A stretch of 20,332 nt of DNA, taken from a virus. The stretch is from positions 1 through 20,332 of the IMG/VR virus record IMGVR_UViG_3300027170_000007. One strand, given 5' to 3'. The position numbers were made by a program, and so were the translations under genes. Below are positions 14,393 through 19,786 of the stretch, piece by piece; position 1 is the stretch's first letter, and the number at the start of each line of letters is the position of its first letter. The notes below the pieces were generated by a model, which worked only from the letters and a program-made list of their open reading frames with translations, had not been told where the DNA came from and searched no databases.

Positions 14393-14916
14393 AAAAAAAA
14401 CCGTAAAGCACTTTGTACCTGTTCTGCTGACATCTTTTTCATTTCTTCCGTCCTAAGCCGAATATCTCCATCATAAGCATCAATAACATAAATACCATTC
14501 TTCTTTTCTTTTATCGGTCTATACAGAACAGCCATTATTTCAGGTAAATGCTTTTCTATTCCACCTTTGATAAAGGTCTCGATATCGGCATATTCCCCGA
14601 GAGTAATTGAGTCCAAATCAGGGTGAAAACCATACTCAACACCATCTATTTCAATTATCCTTTTTAGCTTTGTATCTTGCTCTTGTTGTAGCTTTGCTAT
14701 CCTACTCATTATTACTGCTACATCTGATAAAGCTAATTCCTTTACTAACTGCTTAGGAATATTAGATAAAGCCGTTATTGTTTGCTCTGCTTCTTCTGTT
14801 TTACTAGCTGTTTCTAAATCAACAAGTTGCAACCATTTTTCAAGAGTTACATCTTCCCAACTACTAATCAATTTGAACTCTTTTACCTTACCTTTCTTTT
14901 TGACTTTTACTTTCAT
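14317..14916 (-). CDS. Tail assembly chaperone, zero-frame product (gpG-like, 199 aa)
   Basis: The product has a basic N-terminus (MKVKVKKKGKVKEF), a helical body with SWEDVTLEKWLQLVDLET (about 19-36), and a middle with DLDSITLGEYADIETFI. The SW.dVt..kw..l and SITLGEYADIE motifs are characteristic of tail assembly chaperones of Bacteroidota phages, which coat the tape measure protein during tail assembly. Codons 173-175 are three TTT in a T9 run. The zero frame continues only to the TAG at 14319-14317, while the -1 frame continues as a conserved-looking domain. This gives the G/GT pair known from lambda. The gene follows the large terminase after 32 bases that carry element D. That element touches the start codon, so its mRNA could be leaderless. 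Confidence 0.75.
   Translation of the reverse strand: MKVKVKKKGKVKEFKLISSWEDVTLEKWLQLVDLETASKTEEAEQTITALSNIPKQLVKELALSDVAVIMSRIAKLQQEQDTKLKRIIEIDGVEYGFHPDLDSITLGEYADIETFIKGGIEKHLPEIMAVLYRPIKEKKNGIYVIDAYDGDIRLRTEEMKKMSAEQVQSALRFFFVLGKELSEILPLYLMEQLKGMKTQ
14392..14400 (-). other. Slippery T9 site for -1 frameshifting
   Basis: The coding strand reads CGG TTT TTT TTT GTT in frame. The T_TTT_TTT heptamer allows both tRNAs to re-pair after a -1 slip. No strong downstream hairpin or pseudoknot is evident to me. A ten-T run would fuse the two frames directly, so the exact run length matters. Confidence 0.7.
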
Positions 14917-14931
14917 CTGTTATATAATAGA
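14916..14931 (-). promoter_or_regulatory. Palindromic late-gene element, copy D
   Basis: Coding strand TCTATTATATAACAGA. Its last A is the first base of the ATG at 14916, so element and start codon overlap. It lies in the 32-base gap after the terminase large subunit. If the TATATA part is a -10 element, transcription would start at or next to the ATG and the chaperone mRNA would have no leader. Confidence 0.6.
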
Positions 14932-14948
14932 AATTTGTTGTTTTTAGT

Positions 14949-16259
14949 TTACTGCACATAATACTTACCAAAGTTGCTGTCTATCTCATAATACATTCTC
15001 ATAGCTAAAGCATCAGCATAATCAGGAGAACGCCCTAAAATAGACTTGACTGTATCTTTTGGAATAATTTGTAGTTTGTTATCTTTATCAGCGTCCTTAG
15101 TTCTTACTTGTTCCAATTCTTCCGTTATGTAATTCTTAATATTTACATCAGAACAACTAACACCTATTTGTCCTTTGTTTATTTGGTCTGCTAATTTGTA
15201 ATAACATTGTGTTTTTAGGTTCTGATAATTCTCACCTTTTAAAGCTCTTGCGTTATTGGTAAAGCCTTGACATCTTAGATAATCTTTTACACCTCCACCA
15301 ACTCCGTCCTCATCAACTATAATATTTCTTAGATTAACTCCATTCTCTTGTTGTAGTTTCTTGATTTCGTCTACAACCTCATTTATAGCCGATTTAAGCA
15401 ATGTTCTTATGTATCTAATGTGTAACCCTTGCCAAAGCATTATAACCGTCTTATCGCTTCCAAATCGTGCGACATCACAAGTTATATATTTATCACCTTC
15501 TATTCCTTTTTGACTGAACATACTCATTATAGAATTATAATCTATTAAACTATCAGCGGTTGCGTCATACTCCCAATTACCAAATAGAAGTCTTTGCTTA
15601 CTTAGTTCATCTAATTGTGATAGCTGAGTTTCATAGTGTTTAGATATATAGGTGTTATCTATAACTAAAGATTGGATAAACTTTCTGTAGTGCTTTATTG
15701 TATTTTCCTGTGCAGGTCTGTAATACTCTGAATAAACCCAATTCTTTGCAGGGTTACAAGTCATTAGTAATTTAGGAATTAAATTGTTTTCATCAAGTTT
15801 GTATCTAAGTCTTGAAGCTACAACATTCTTGGCTTTCTCGGTTATTTGATTTGCTTCATCAATAAATGCTCCTGTTATTTCAAGTGAACCTAAGCTATCA
15901 AAGTTTCTGTCTGATGGGTATAAGAACAAGTCTTTTAAAATTATCTCAGAACCATTGTAAAAGGTTATTACATTACTTGAGCCGTTAAAGGTGTAATCCT
16001 TTATAGCTTTTAAATTCCAAGCAGTACATACTTCAAAAAATGTATTTAGTGTAGTCTTTTTTAATGCATCTAATTTAGACCTACCCATAAGATACCTAGT
16101 CTTAGGATATTGAAGGCACATTAAGATTAAATAACTTACACCAACCCAAGACTTACCTCCACCTGCTGCACCTCCAAATAGAACTTCTTTAGTGCTATCG
16201 TCAAATAGATATTTCAAACACTCCTTTTGCTTAGGTGTAAATTCAGGACTAATCTCCAA
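14949..16259 (-). CDS. terL: Terminase large subunit (436 aa)
   Basis: This is the ATPase and nuclease that packages DNA into the prohead. It shows Walker A GGAAGGGKS at 29-37 and Walker B ITGAFIDEA with Asp134-Glu135. The motif III region is LLMTCNPAKNW (164-174). The C-terminal RNase H-like nuclease carries likely metal ligands at Asp262 (CDVARFGSDKT), Asp316 or Asp318 (IIVDEDGVGGG) and Asp413 or Asp416 (SPDYADALAM). The length is normal for a compact TerL. It overlaps the small-subunit gene by 11 bases. The ATG at 16259 gives a start just before the conserved F-T-P-K-Q-K-E segment. All key residues are present, so the enzyme should be active. Confidence 0.95.
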   Translation of the reverse strand: MEISPEFTPKQKECLKYLFDDSTKEVLFGGAAGGGKSWVGVSYLILMCLQYPKTRYLMGRSKLDALKKTTLNTFFEVCTAWNLKAIKDYTFNGSSNVITFYNGSEIILKDLFLYPSDRNFDSLGSLEITGAFIDEANQITEKAKNVVASRLRYKLDENNLIPKLLMTCNPAKNWVYSEYYRPAQENTIKHYRKFIQSLVIDNTYISKHYETQLSQLDELSKQRLLFGNWEYDATADSLIDYNSIMSMFSQKGIEGDKYITCDVARFGSDKTVIMLWQGLHIRYIRTLLKSAINEVVDEIKKLQQENGVNLRNIIVDEDGVGGGVKDYLRCQGFTNNARALKGENYQNLKTQCYYKLADQINKGQIGVSCSDVNIKNYITEELEQVRTKDADKDNKLQIIPKDTVKSILGRSPDYADALAMRMYYEIDSNFGKYYVQ

Positions 16260-16602
16260 GATTTATATTAATTTTAATTCTTTCATCACCTGAAGTAAGG
16301 TCTATTTCTTGTTTCTCATTATAACCACGCTTACGACCTCTTGTTCTTAAAAAAAATGTAGTGGCTGTAGTGTTACCTTCTTTTATTTGTTTCTTTAGAC
16401 TTGTTTCAGCAAAGTCAATAAACTTACTATCAATTTCATCTACAGACTTTTTGTATTCTTCATCACTATTATACCAAGCATAGTGTCTGCTTCTTGTTAT
16501 GTCTGCTTTCTCACAGGCTTCTGTTACTATACCTAATGATACTTCTAGTGCAGCTAGTAGTTTCTTTTTACCCTCCTGTGTCCTCTTTTGTTCTTTTTCC
16601 AT
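16249..16602 (-). CDS. terS: Terminase small subunit (117 aa)
   Basis: The N-terminal part is basic and helical, with LLAALEVSLGIVTEACEKAD then ITRSRHYAWYNSDEEYKKSV (about 15-54). This is the helix-turn-helix type used by many terminase small subunits to bind the packaging site. The C-terminal half has a helix (FIDFAETSLKKQIKEGNTTA) followed by TTFFLRTRGRKRGYNEKQE, the arrangement seen in Bacteroidota phage TerS proteins, and ends with a short beta segment (IKININL) that may contact the large subunit. It lies directly before and overlaps terL. It is the first late gene: a core copy of the palindromic element fills the 15-base gap after the NinB-like gene and reaches to two bases from the ATG. 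Confidence 0.85.
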   Translation of the reverse strand: MEKEQKRTQEGKKKLLAALEVSLGIVTEACEKADITRSRHYAWYNSDEEYKKSVDEIDSKFIDFAETSLKKQIKEGNTTATTFFLRTRGRKRGYNEKQEIDLTSGDERIKININLGD

Positions 16603-16604
16603 AC

Positions 16605-16615
16605 TATATAATAGA
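16605..16615 (-). promoter_or_regulatory. Late-gene element, copy E (core only)
   Basis: Coding strand ATTTCTATTATATA, which shares 14 bases with copies A and D. The right half (ACAGA) is replaced by GTATG, in which ATG is the terS start codon. Only two bases separate the core from the ATG. It sits exactly at the change from recombination genes to packaging genes. Confidence 0.5.
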
Positions 16616-16617
16616 AA

Positions 16618-17001
16618 TTATTCGTATTCATTTGGAAGCATTAGTCTGATACCCAAGTCAGTTAAAGCCCATACTCTTATTTGTTCTGTGTATTCCTCAA
16701 AGGATTTAGTATTTAAAGCTGTTGTACTTCCTATTTTATTTATTGCTATTTGATTATCGTTAATACTTATCATTTCATATTCAGACAAGAACCTAGCCCT
16801 TAAAGCATCGTGCATCTCATTAGGGAAATATCCTAGTTCTTCTGCTAATCCTTGTACGATACATTTCCAATAATAACTGTTCTGCATATTGCTTCTTGTG
16901 TTTCTTTGTTTCTTTACACTTACTATGTAATCGTTCTCTAATTCTTTTAGGTAACTGAATAGGCTTTGCTTATCTCTTTTGTCTTTTATTACAAACTTCA
17001 T
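16618..17001 (-). CDS. NinB-like recombination protein (127 aa)
   Basis: The pattern is that of the lambda NinB (Orf) family. A strand-rich N-terminus is followed by RSNMQNSYYWKCIVQGLAEE at 36-55, then LGYFPNEMHDALRARFL (56-72), and a C-terminal helix with EEYTEQIRVWALTDLGI. NinB binds single-stranded DNA and helps RecFOR-type or phage recombination. Length is close to the usual 120-150. The start at 17001 follows the stop of the 85-aa zinc-ribbon candidate with no gap (TAAATG). It is the last gene of the early or middle block and is followed at once by element E and terS. The NinG-like gene lies further upstream, as in the lambda nin region. Confidence 0.8.
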   Translation of the reverse strand: MKFVIKDKRDKQSLFSYLKELENDYIVSVKKQRNTRSNMQNSYYWKCIVQGLAEELGYFPNEMHDALRARFLSEYEMISINDNQIAINKIGSTTALNTKSFEEYTEQIRVWALTDLGIRLMLPNEYE

Positions 17002-17259
17002 TTAGTAGTCTTCATTTATTCCTCTTTCGCCTATTAGCTTTTCCTTTGCTCCTGCCCAAAGCTTATCACCTCTTTTTTTTTTACTTAATGAAGCTTCAGT
17101 TCTTTTAAGACTAGGCATACCTTCTGTTGGTTTGCTATCCATATACTTACCACAACTGCATTGAGCTTCTTTGCATACCCACTTTTTATCTCTTAGGACT
17201 ATTGTAGCTTTACCAACTTCCTTTTCTTCTTTTCCACATTCGCATTTATATAGTGTCAT
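17002..17259 (-). CDS. Small zinc-ribbon-like protein (85 aa)
   Basis: Five cysteines are placed like metal knuckles: C6 and C8 (YKCECGKE), C29, then C34 and C36 (CKEAQCSCGKY). CxC and Cx4CxC pairs about 20 residues apart suggest a zinc ribbon in the first 40 residues. The rest is basic, with KKKRGDKLWAGAKEKLIGER, and may contact nucleic acid. Short proteins of this type stand next to NinB-like genes in flavobacterial phages, but no function is known to me. The gene has one run of ten A on the coding strand at 17073-17082. The start at 17259 follows the 75-aa gene by one base, with an A-rich leader (GAATAAAATG). Confidence 0.6.
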   Translation of the reverse strand: MTLYKCECGKEEKEVGKATIVLRDKKWVCKEAQCSCGKYMDSKPTEGMPSLKRTEASLSKKKRGDKLWAGAKEKLIGERGINEDY

Positions 17260-17260
17260 T

Positions 17261-17488
17261 TTATTCTATTATTTTTAAATCCCTTCCTTCATTCTTAGCT
17301 ATTCGGATTATTGTTTTAAAAAGCTTCTTTCGTTCTAAGCTAGTTTCACACCATATAAATTGAGTGTCGTTCATACCATCTAAAGTTAATTGCAACCCAA
17401 ATCTAGTTCCTTTATTTTCTCCTTCTTTATATCCATATTTTTTAACTACTCCTTTCCAAGTAACTAATTCTATTGTGTCTTTCATCAT
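17261..17488 (-). CDS. Small protein of unknown function (75 aa)
   Basis: No family recognised with confidence. The product begins MMKDTIELVTWKGVVKKYGY and continues FGLQLTLDGMNDTQFIWCET, a beta-type half, and ends with a basic helix containing KKLFKTIIRIAKNEGRDLKI. The small beta-plus-helix build and the position among recombination genes suggest a nucleic-acid-binding role, but this is only inference. The first ATG overlaps the stop of the DUF3310 gene (ATGA). A second ATG directly follows, so the true start may be either 17488 or 17485. The gene ends one base before the zinc-ribbon-like gene. Confidence 0.55.
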   Translation of the reverse strand: MMKDTIELVTWKGVVKKYGYKEGENKGTRFGLQLTLDGMNDTQFIWCETSLERKKLFKTIIRIAKNEGRDLKIIE

Positions 17489-17694
17489 TTCTTTAATTTA
17501 TCTAATTCAAACTCTAAATGGTTTATTGCTTTCTGTATACACTCAATAGGACTTGCGTGTTTTCTTTCAGCTCTTAACAAGTAAGTAACAGCCGTTCCTG
17601 TATTGTAGCTAAGATCAAAATCTTCTATAACCTTACGAGCTTCTATCTTATATCTTTTGCCTATATAGTAGCTAGGTATTCTATTCGTCTTCAT
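17485..17694 (-). CDS. DUF3310 family protein (69 aa)
   Basis: The sequence fits DUF3310 well: YKIEARKVIEDFDLSYNTG at about residues 15-33, TAVTYLLRAERKH at 34-46, and the terminal IQKAINHLEFELDKL. The family's signature is an E-x-x-x-V-I-E-D-(F/W) helix, an (F/Y)NxG(T/N)AxxYLxRAxxK segment and a K-A-x-x-x-L helix. DUF3310 proteins are frequent in phages, sometimes fused to nucleotide kinases or pyrophosphohydrolase-like domains, and have no proven activity. A role in nucleotide metabolism has been suggested from such fusions. The start lies inside the end of the 44-aa membrane protein gene (14-base overlap). Confidence 0.8.
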   Translation of the reverse strand: MKTNRIPSYYIGKRYKIEARKVIEDFDLSYNTGTAVTYLLRAERKHASPIECIQKAINHLEFELDKLKK

Positions 17695-17815
17695 AGTATT
17701 TATTTATGTTATCAATTAAATCTTTATTGTTATTAATTGCTATTCTGTTTTCTATAATAGTATTTACAAGTAATAATATTATAATAATTGCGATTATTAT
17801 TGCTAAGATCATCAT
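17681..17815 (-). CDS. Small single-pass membrane protein (44 aa)
   Basis: The ATG at 17815 overlaps the stop of the 56-aa gene (ATGA), as is usual in this block. Residues 3-20 (ILAIIIAIIIILLLVNTI) form an unbroken hydrophobic helix. A charged, Asn-rich C-terminal tail with NKDLIDNINKYYEDE follows. A short N-terminus with a C-terminal soluble tail fits an inner-membrane protein. No family is known. Small phage membrane proteins of this kind may act on the host membrane, in exclusion, or as lysis helpers, but nothing here decides. The frame ends at TAG 17683-17681, overlapping the DUF3310 start. It is too short for most ORF thresholds and easy to miss. Confidence 0.65.
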   Translation of the reverse strand: MMILAIIIAIIIILLLVNTIIENRIAINNNKDLIDNINKYYEDE

Positions 17816-17982
17816 TTGCTTAAAAGTTTAAGTAACTGATGCGGTGTGTATATTCTACTATCACCATCATAGTTTTCAAAGATACAAGTAAAGTTGTCAT
17901 TCTCCCAAGTCCAAAGGCTTCTGACATTCTTTTTAATGTGGTTGTTTAATACCCACTTGATTGTTTTATAAGTTCTTTCCAT
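17812..17982 (-). CDS. Small soluble protein of unknown function (56 aa)
   Basis: The frame opens at ATG 17982 and ends at TGA 17814-17812, which overlaps the start of the membrane protein gene. The product (MERTYKTIKWVLNNHIKKNV, then LWTWENDNFTCIFENYDGD, then a terminal helix HQLLKLLSK) has normal amino-acid composition, and it fills a stretch that would otherwise be a 180-base gap in a tightly packed cluster. I do not recognise a family. Upstream lies the 79-base spacer with the inverted repeat. The ATG follows TAACTTAAATAAATAGAA, a 12-base part of which is repeated 58 bases further upstream. Confidence 0.6.
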   Translation of the reverse strand: MERTYKTIKWVLNNHIKKNVRSLWTWENDNFTCIFENYDGDSRIYTPHQLLKLLSK

Positions 17983-18001
17983 TTCTATTTATTTAAGTTA
18001 T

Positions 18002-18079
18002 GAATACGCTAAGGGTTCAGAAAAAAATAAGAAAATAACCGCATTGTTATTTAAGTTAAGTTTAGCCCTTAGCATATTC
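18002..18079. repeat. 14-bp inverted repeat with nested hairpin in an intergenic spacer
   Basis: GAATACGCTAAGGG (18002-18015) is the reverse complement, with one mismatch, of CCCTTAGCATATTC (18066-18079). The latter is the coding end of the 134-aa gene. Inside the 50-base loop a second perfect stem pairs AAATAAC (18033-18039) with GTTATTT (18046-18052). TTATTTAAGTTA also occurs twice as a direct repeat (17989-18000 and 18047-18058). There is no U-tract directly after the stem on the coding strand, so it is not a standard terminator. The only frame inside is 11 codons long (18009-18044). Confidence 0.75.
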
Positions 18080-18466
18080 TTTATATAGTTTTTTTATTCC
18101 ATCAAAGCAAGTTGATATACAAGAGCCACAATTAGTCCTTACATTGTATGAAGTATTAAAAATGGTATTGTATGTTTCTATCATTCTTTTTTTAGCTGCT
18201 TGATCTTTTGCTCTGCCTGTTTTTAAGTCTTTCCACATATCTAATATTTCTTCTACTATTTCCTGTGGCAAAGTATCAGGCGTTTCTACTTCTGTTGTTT
18301 TATCCCAATACTTCTGAGGACAAGCCATAGGTGCTATTCGTGCTTTCACTTTCATAAAGCATTTACAAATGGAGCAATTTCCTAATAAAGATTTATAGTA
18401 AACACATCCCTTACAAATTGCTATTCTATCTTCATAGACTTCGTTAGGTACAAAGAACTTATTCAT
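18062..18466 (-). CDS. Cys-rich zinc-binding candidate protein (134 aa)
   Basis: The N-terminal domain carries cysteines at 18, 21, 31, 34, 36 and 49: RIAICKGCVYYKSLLGNCSI, then CKCFMKVKARIAPMACPQKYW. The R..iC..C...C..C.C..KAR...CP...W pattern is widespread in phages and resembles a zinc-ribbon. A middle helix (EEILDMWKDLKTGR) and a C-terminal domain with NTIFNTSYNVRTNCGSCIS, then CFDGIKKLYKEY, hold three more cysteines (113, 116, 120). This whole arrangement is common in Bacteroidota phages next to sigma-like genes, without known function. The start overlaps the end of the sigma-like gene by eight bases. Its last codons form one arm of the inverted repeat at 18002-18079. Confidence 0.6.
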   Translation of the reverse strand: MNKFFVPNEVYEDRIAICKGCVYYKSLLGNCSICKCFMKVKARIAPMACPQKYWDKTTEVETPDTLPQEIVEEILDMWKDLKTGRAKDQAAKKRMIETYNTIFNTSYNVRTNCGSCISTCFDGIKKLYKEYAKG

Positions 18467-19004
18467 TCAATTCCTTTTTAAGTATATCTCTTACTTTATC
18501 TATTGTAGTAAATAAACTGTTTCTGCTTATTCCTGTTTTCTTTGCTAGACTGTCAAGCGTTTCTCCTGAGTAGTAAAGCTCAAATATCTTTTTATCATAC
18601 CAAGTTTGCTTATCTAATACTTTGTCTATTTCTTCTAGCTTCTCCCATTTGTAGTTATCCTGTGTTTCTTCAGGTAAGTTATAGATACTTTTATGATATG
18701 CGTTCTGACTTGATGTTGCTGTGTAAACTCCTACTAAATTAGTATAGTATTTTTTATACTTATAATAAAAAGGACTTCTTACACTTGTTAAACTTCTTCT
18801 TAATACAACTGCTCCGTAACCCTTAATCCCTTTCACTCCATCTTTTTCGTAAATGTCCTGCAAAGTCTGAGGGTTCATCTGAAGGAAGTATATCATAAGT
18901 TCCTGTACAGCATCATTAATAGCTTCTTCATCTTGCGTTATACCATAACACATCTTCCTAAAGAAAGAACTTAGCTTAGATATTTCTGCATATATCTCAG
19001 TCAT
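18459..19004 (-). CDS. Phage-encoded sigma-factor-like protein (181 aa)
   Basis: The length and layout fit a small sigma-70-family (ECF-like) factor. A region-2-like helical part (about 10-80) has EEAINDAVQELMIYFLQMNP and GIKGYGAVVLRRSLTSVRS. A linker follows, then a region-4-like helix-turn-helix (about 128-178): KIFELYYSGETLDSLAKKTG, then ISRNSLFTTIDKVRDILKKE. The E-L-Y-Y-x-G-x-(T/S)-L-x-x-(L/I)-A-x-x-T-G-I-S signature is what I recall for putative sigma factors of flavobacterial phages. It could redirect host RNA polymerase to the late promoters, for which the repeated palindromic element is a candidate. A helix-turn-helix regulator that does not bind core polymerase is the alternative. 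It overlaps its neighbours by eight bases on both sides. Confidence 0.7.
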   Translation of the reverse strand: MTEIYAEISKLSSFFRKMCYGITQDEEAINDAVQELMIYFLQMNPQTLQDIYEKDGVKGIKGYGAVVLRRSLTSVRSPFYYKYKKYYTNLVGVYTATSSQNAYHKSIYNLPEETQDNYKWEKLEEIDKVLDKQTWYDKKIFELYYSGETLDSLAKKTGISRNSLFTTIDKVRDILKKELNE

Positions 19005-19353
19005 TTATTTGCTCTAATGCGTCTATTTTATCTGTTACATCATAAACCATTTCATCTAGTACAGTTTTGTATGCTCTAAGAGTAGCTGCATTACCTTTTG
19101 TTTCAAGCCCTGCAAAGAAACCATTTGTAGCTACTGATAAATTTATTGGAATAATCATTAACCAATCGTACCAATTATTCTTTTTTACTCCTTTGCCGTA
19201 ATTATTATGATATTCAAGTATAATGTCTAACACCTCTAAGTAGTTGTTGTATCTTGCTTTTGTGCTTACTTCTTTTGAGAACTCAGTACACATTAAAATA
19301 TATGTTTCTATTATTTGTTTGTGTTCCTCACTTGCGTAAATCGGTTCTATCAT
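18997..19353 (-). CDS. Protein of unknown function (118 aa)
   Basis: I do not recognise a family. The product is mostly helical and slightly acidic. Segments include HKQIIETYILMCTEFSKEVS (about 11-30), YNNYLEVLDIILEYHNNYGKG (about 35-54) and a C-terminal helix with DEMVYDVTDKIDALEQI. The middle has WYDWLMIIPINLSVATNGFF (about 61-80), which is moderately hydrophobic but interrupted by Pro and Asn and is not a convincing membrane helix. The gene overlaps the sigma-like gene by eight bases and starts 22 bases after the end of the NinG-like gene, so it is part of the same transcript. Confidence 0.55.
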   Translation of the reverse strand: MIEPIYASEEHKQIIETYILMCTEFSKEVSTKARYNNYLEVLDIILEYHNNYGKGVKKNNWYDWLMIIPINLSVATNGFFAGLETKGNAATLRAYKTVLDEMVYDVTDKIDALEQIND

Positions 19354-19375
19354 ACGCCAAACTTAATAAAAAAGT

Positions 19376-19786
19376 TTACTCAATTCCTTTTTCTTTTTTT
19401 AACTTATCAACAAGTGATTTGTAATAACTTATCTTTTCTTCATATTCAACTCTAGAAATCTTTAATGTTGTTCTAGCTAAAAATTGTAACTCCTCAGCAG
19501 TACCTTCTCCATACTTTGAGTCTAATGCTAGACTGAACTTATACTGCTCACCCCAAGCATAAACATTACACTTAACACATTGCACCTGACAATTCTCCTC
19601 ATCAAATCTTGTAGACAAATGTTTCCTAGACTGAAAGTGTCCGTTTTGCATACCGTCTTTGTAGTGCCTGACCACTCCACAGGTGAAGCATTGGCACATC
19701 CCGTATTCGTTAGCTTCCCTAAGTCTAATGTAAAGACTAAACCACTTGTCAAGTTCCTTTTTTAATTTACTGACTGTCTTCTTCAA
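19376..19786 (-). CDS. NinG-like recombination protein (136 aa)
   Basis: The pattern of the lambda NinG (Rap) family is clear. Cysteines at 31, 33 and 36 stand in CQCFTCGVVRHYKDGMQNGH (31-50), followed by FQSRKHLSTRFDEENCQVQC (51-70) and VKCNVYAWGEQYKF, with Cys66, 70 and 73 and His50 as likely zinc or active-site ligands of an HNH-like fold. A G-E-G-T-A-E-E-L segment follows at about 93-100 and a coiled-coil C-terminus closes the protein. NinG proteins act as Holliday-junction-targeting endonucleases in phage recombination. This copy is shorter than lambda NinG (about 200 aa) because the N-terminal extension is short, but the core is complete. Its start overlaps the nuclease gene by 20 bases. 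Confidence 0.85.
   Translation of the reverse strand: MKKTVSKLKKELDKWFSLYIRLREANEYGMCQCFTCGVVRHYKDGMQNGHFQSRKHLSTRFDEENCQVQCVKCNVYAWGEQYKFSLALDSKYGEGTAEELQFLARTTLKISRVEYEEKISYYKSLVDKLKKEKGIE

Noticed and set aside
17073-17082. Run of ten A in the zinc-ribbon-like gene as a second frameshift site
   Set aside because: Both shifted frames meet stop codons soon after without protein-like sequence, so no programmed product is suggested.
17741-17760. ACTATTATAGAAAACAG on the coding strand as a sixth copy of the late element
   Set aside because: The central TATATA is missing and the site is inside the coding part of the 44-aa membrane protein.
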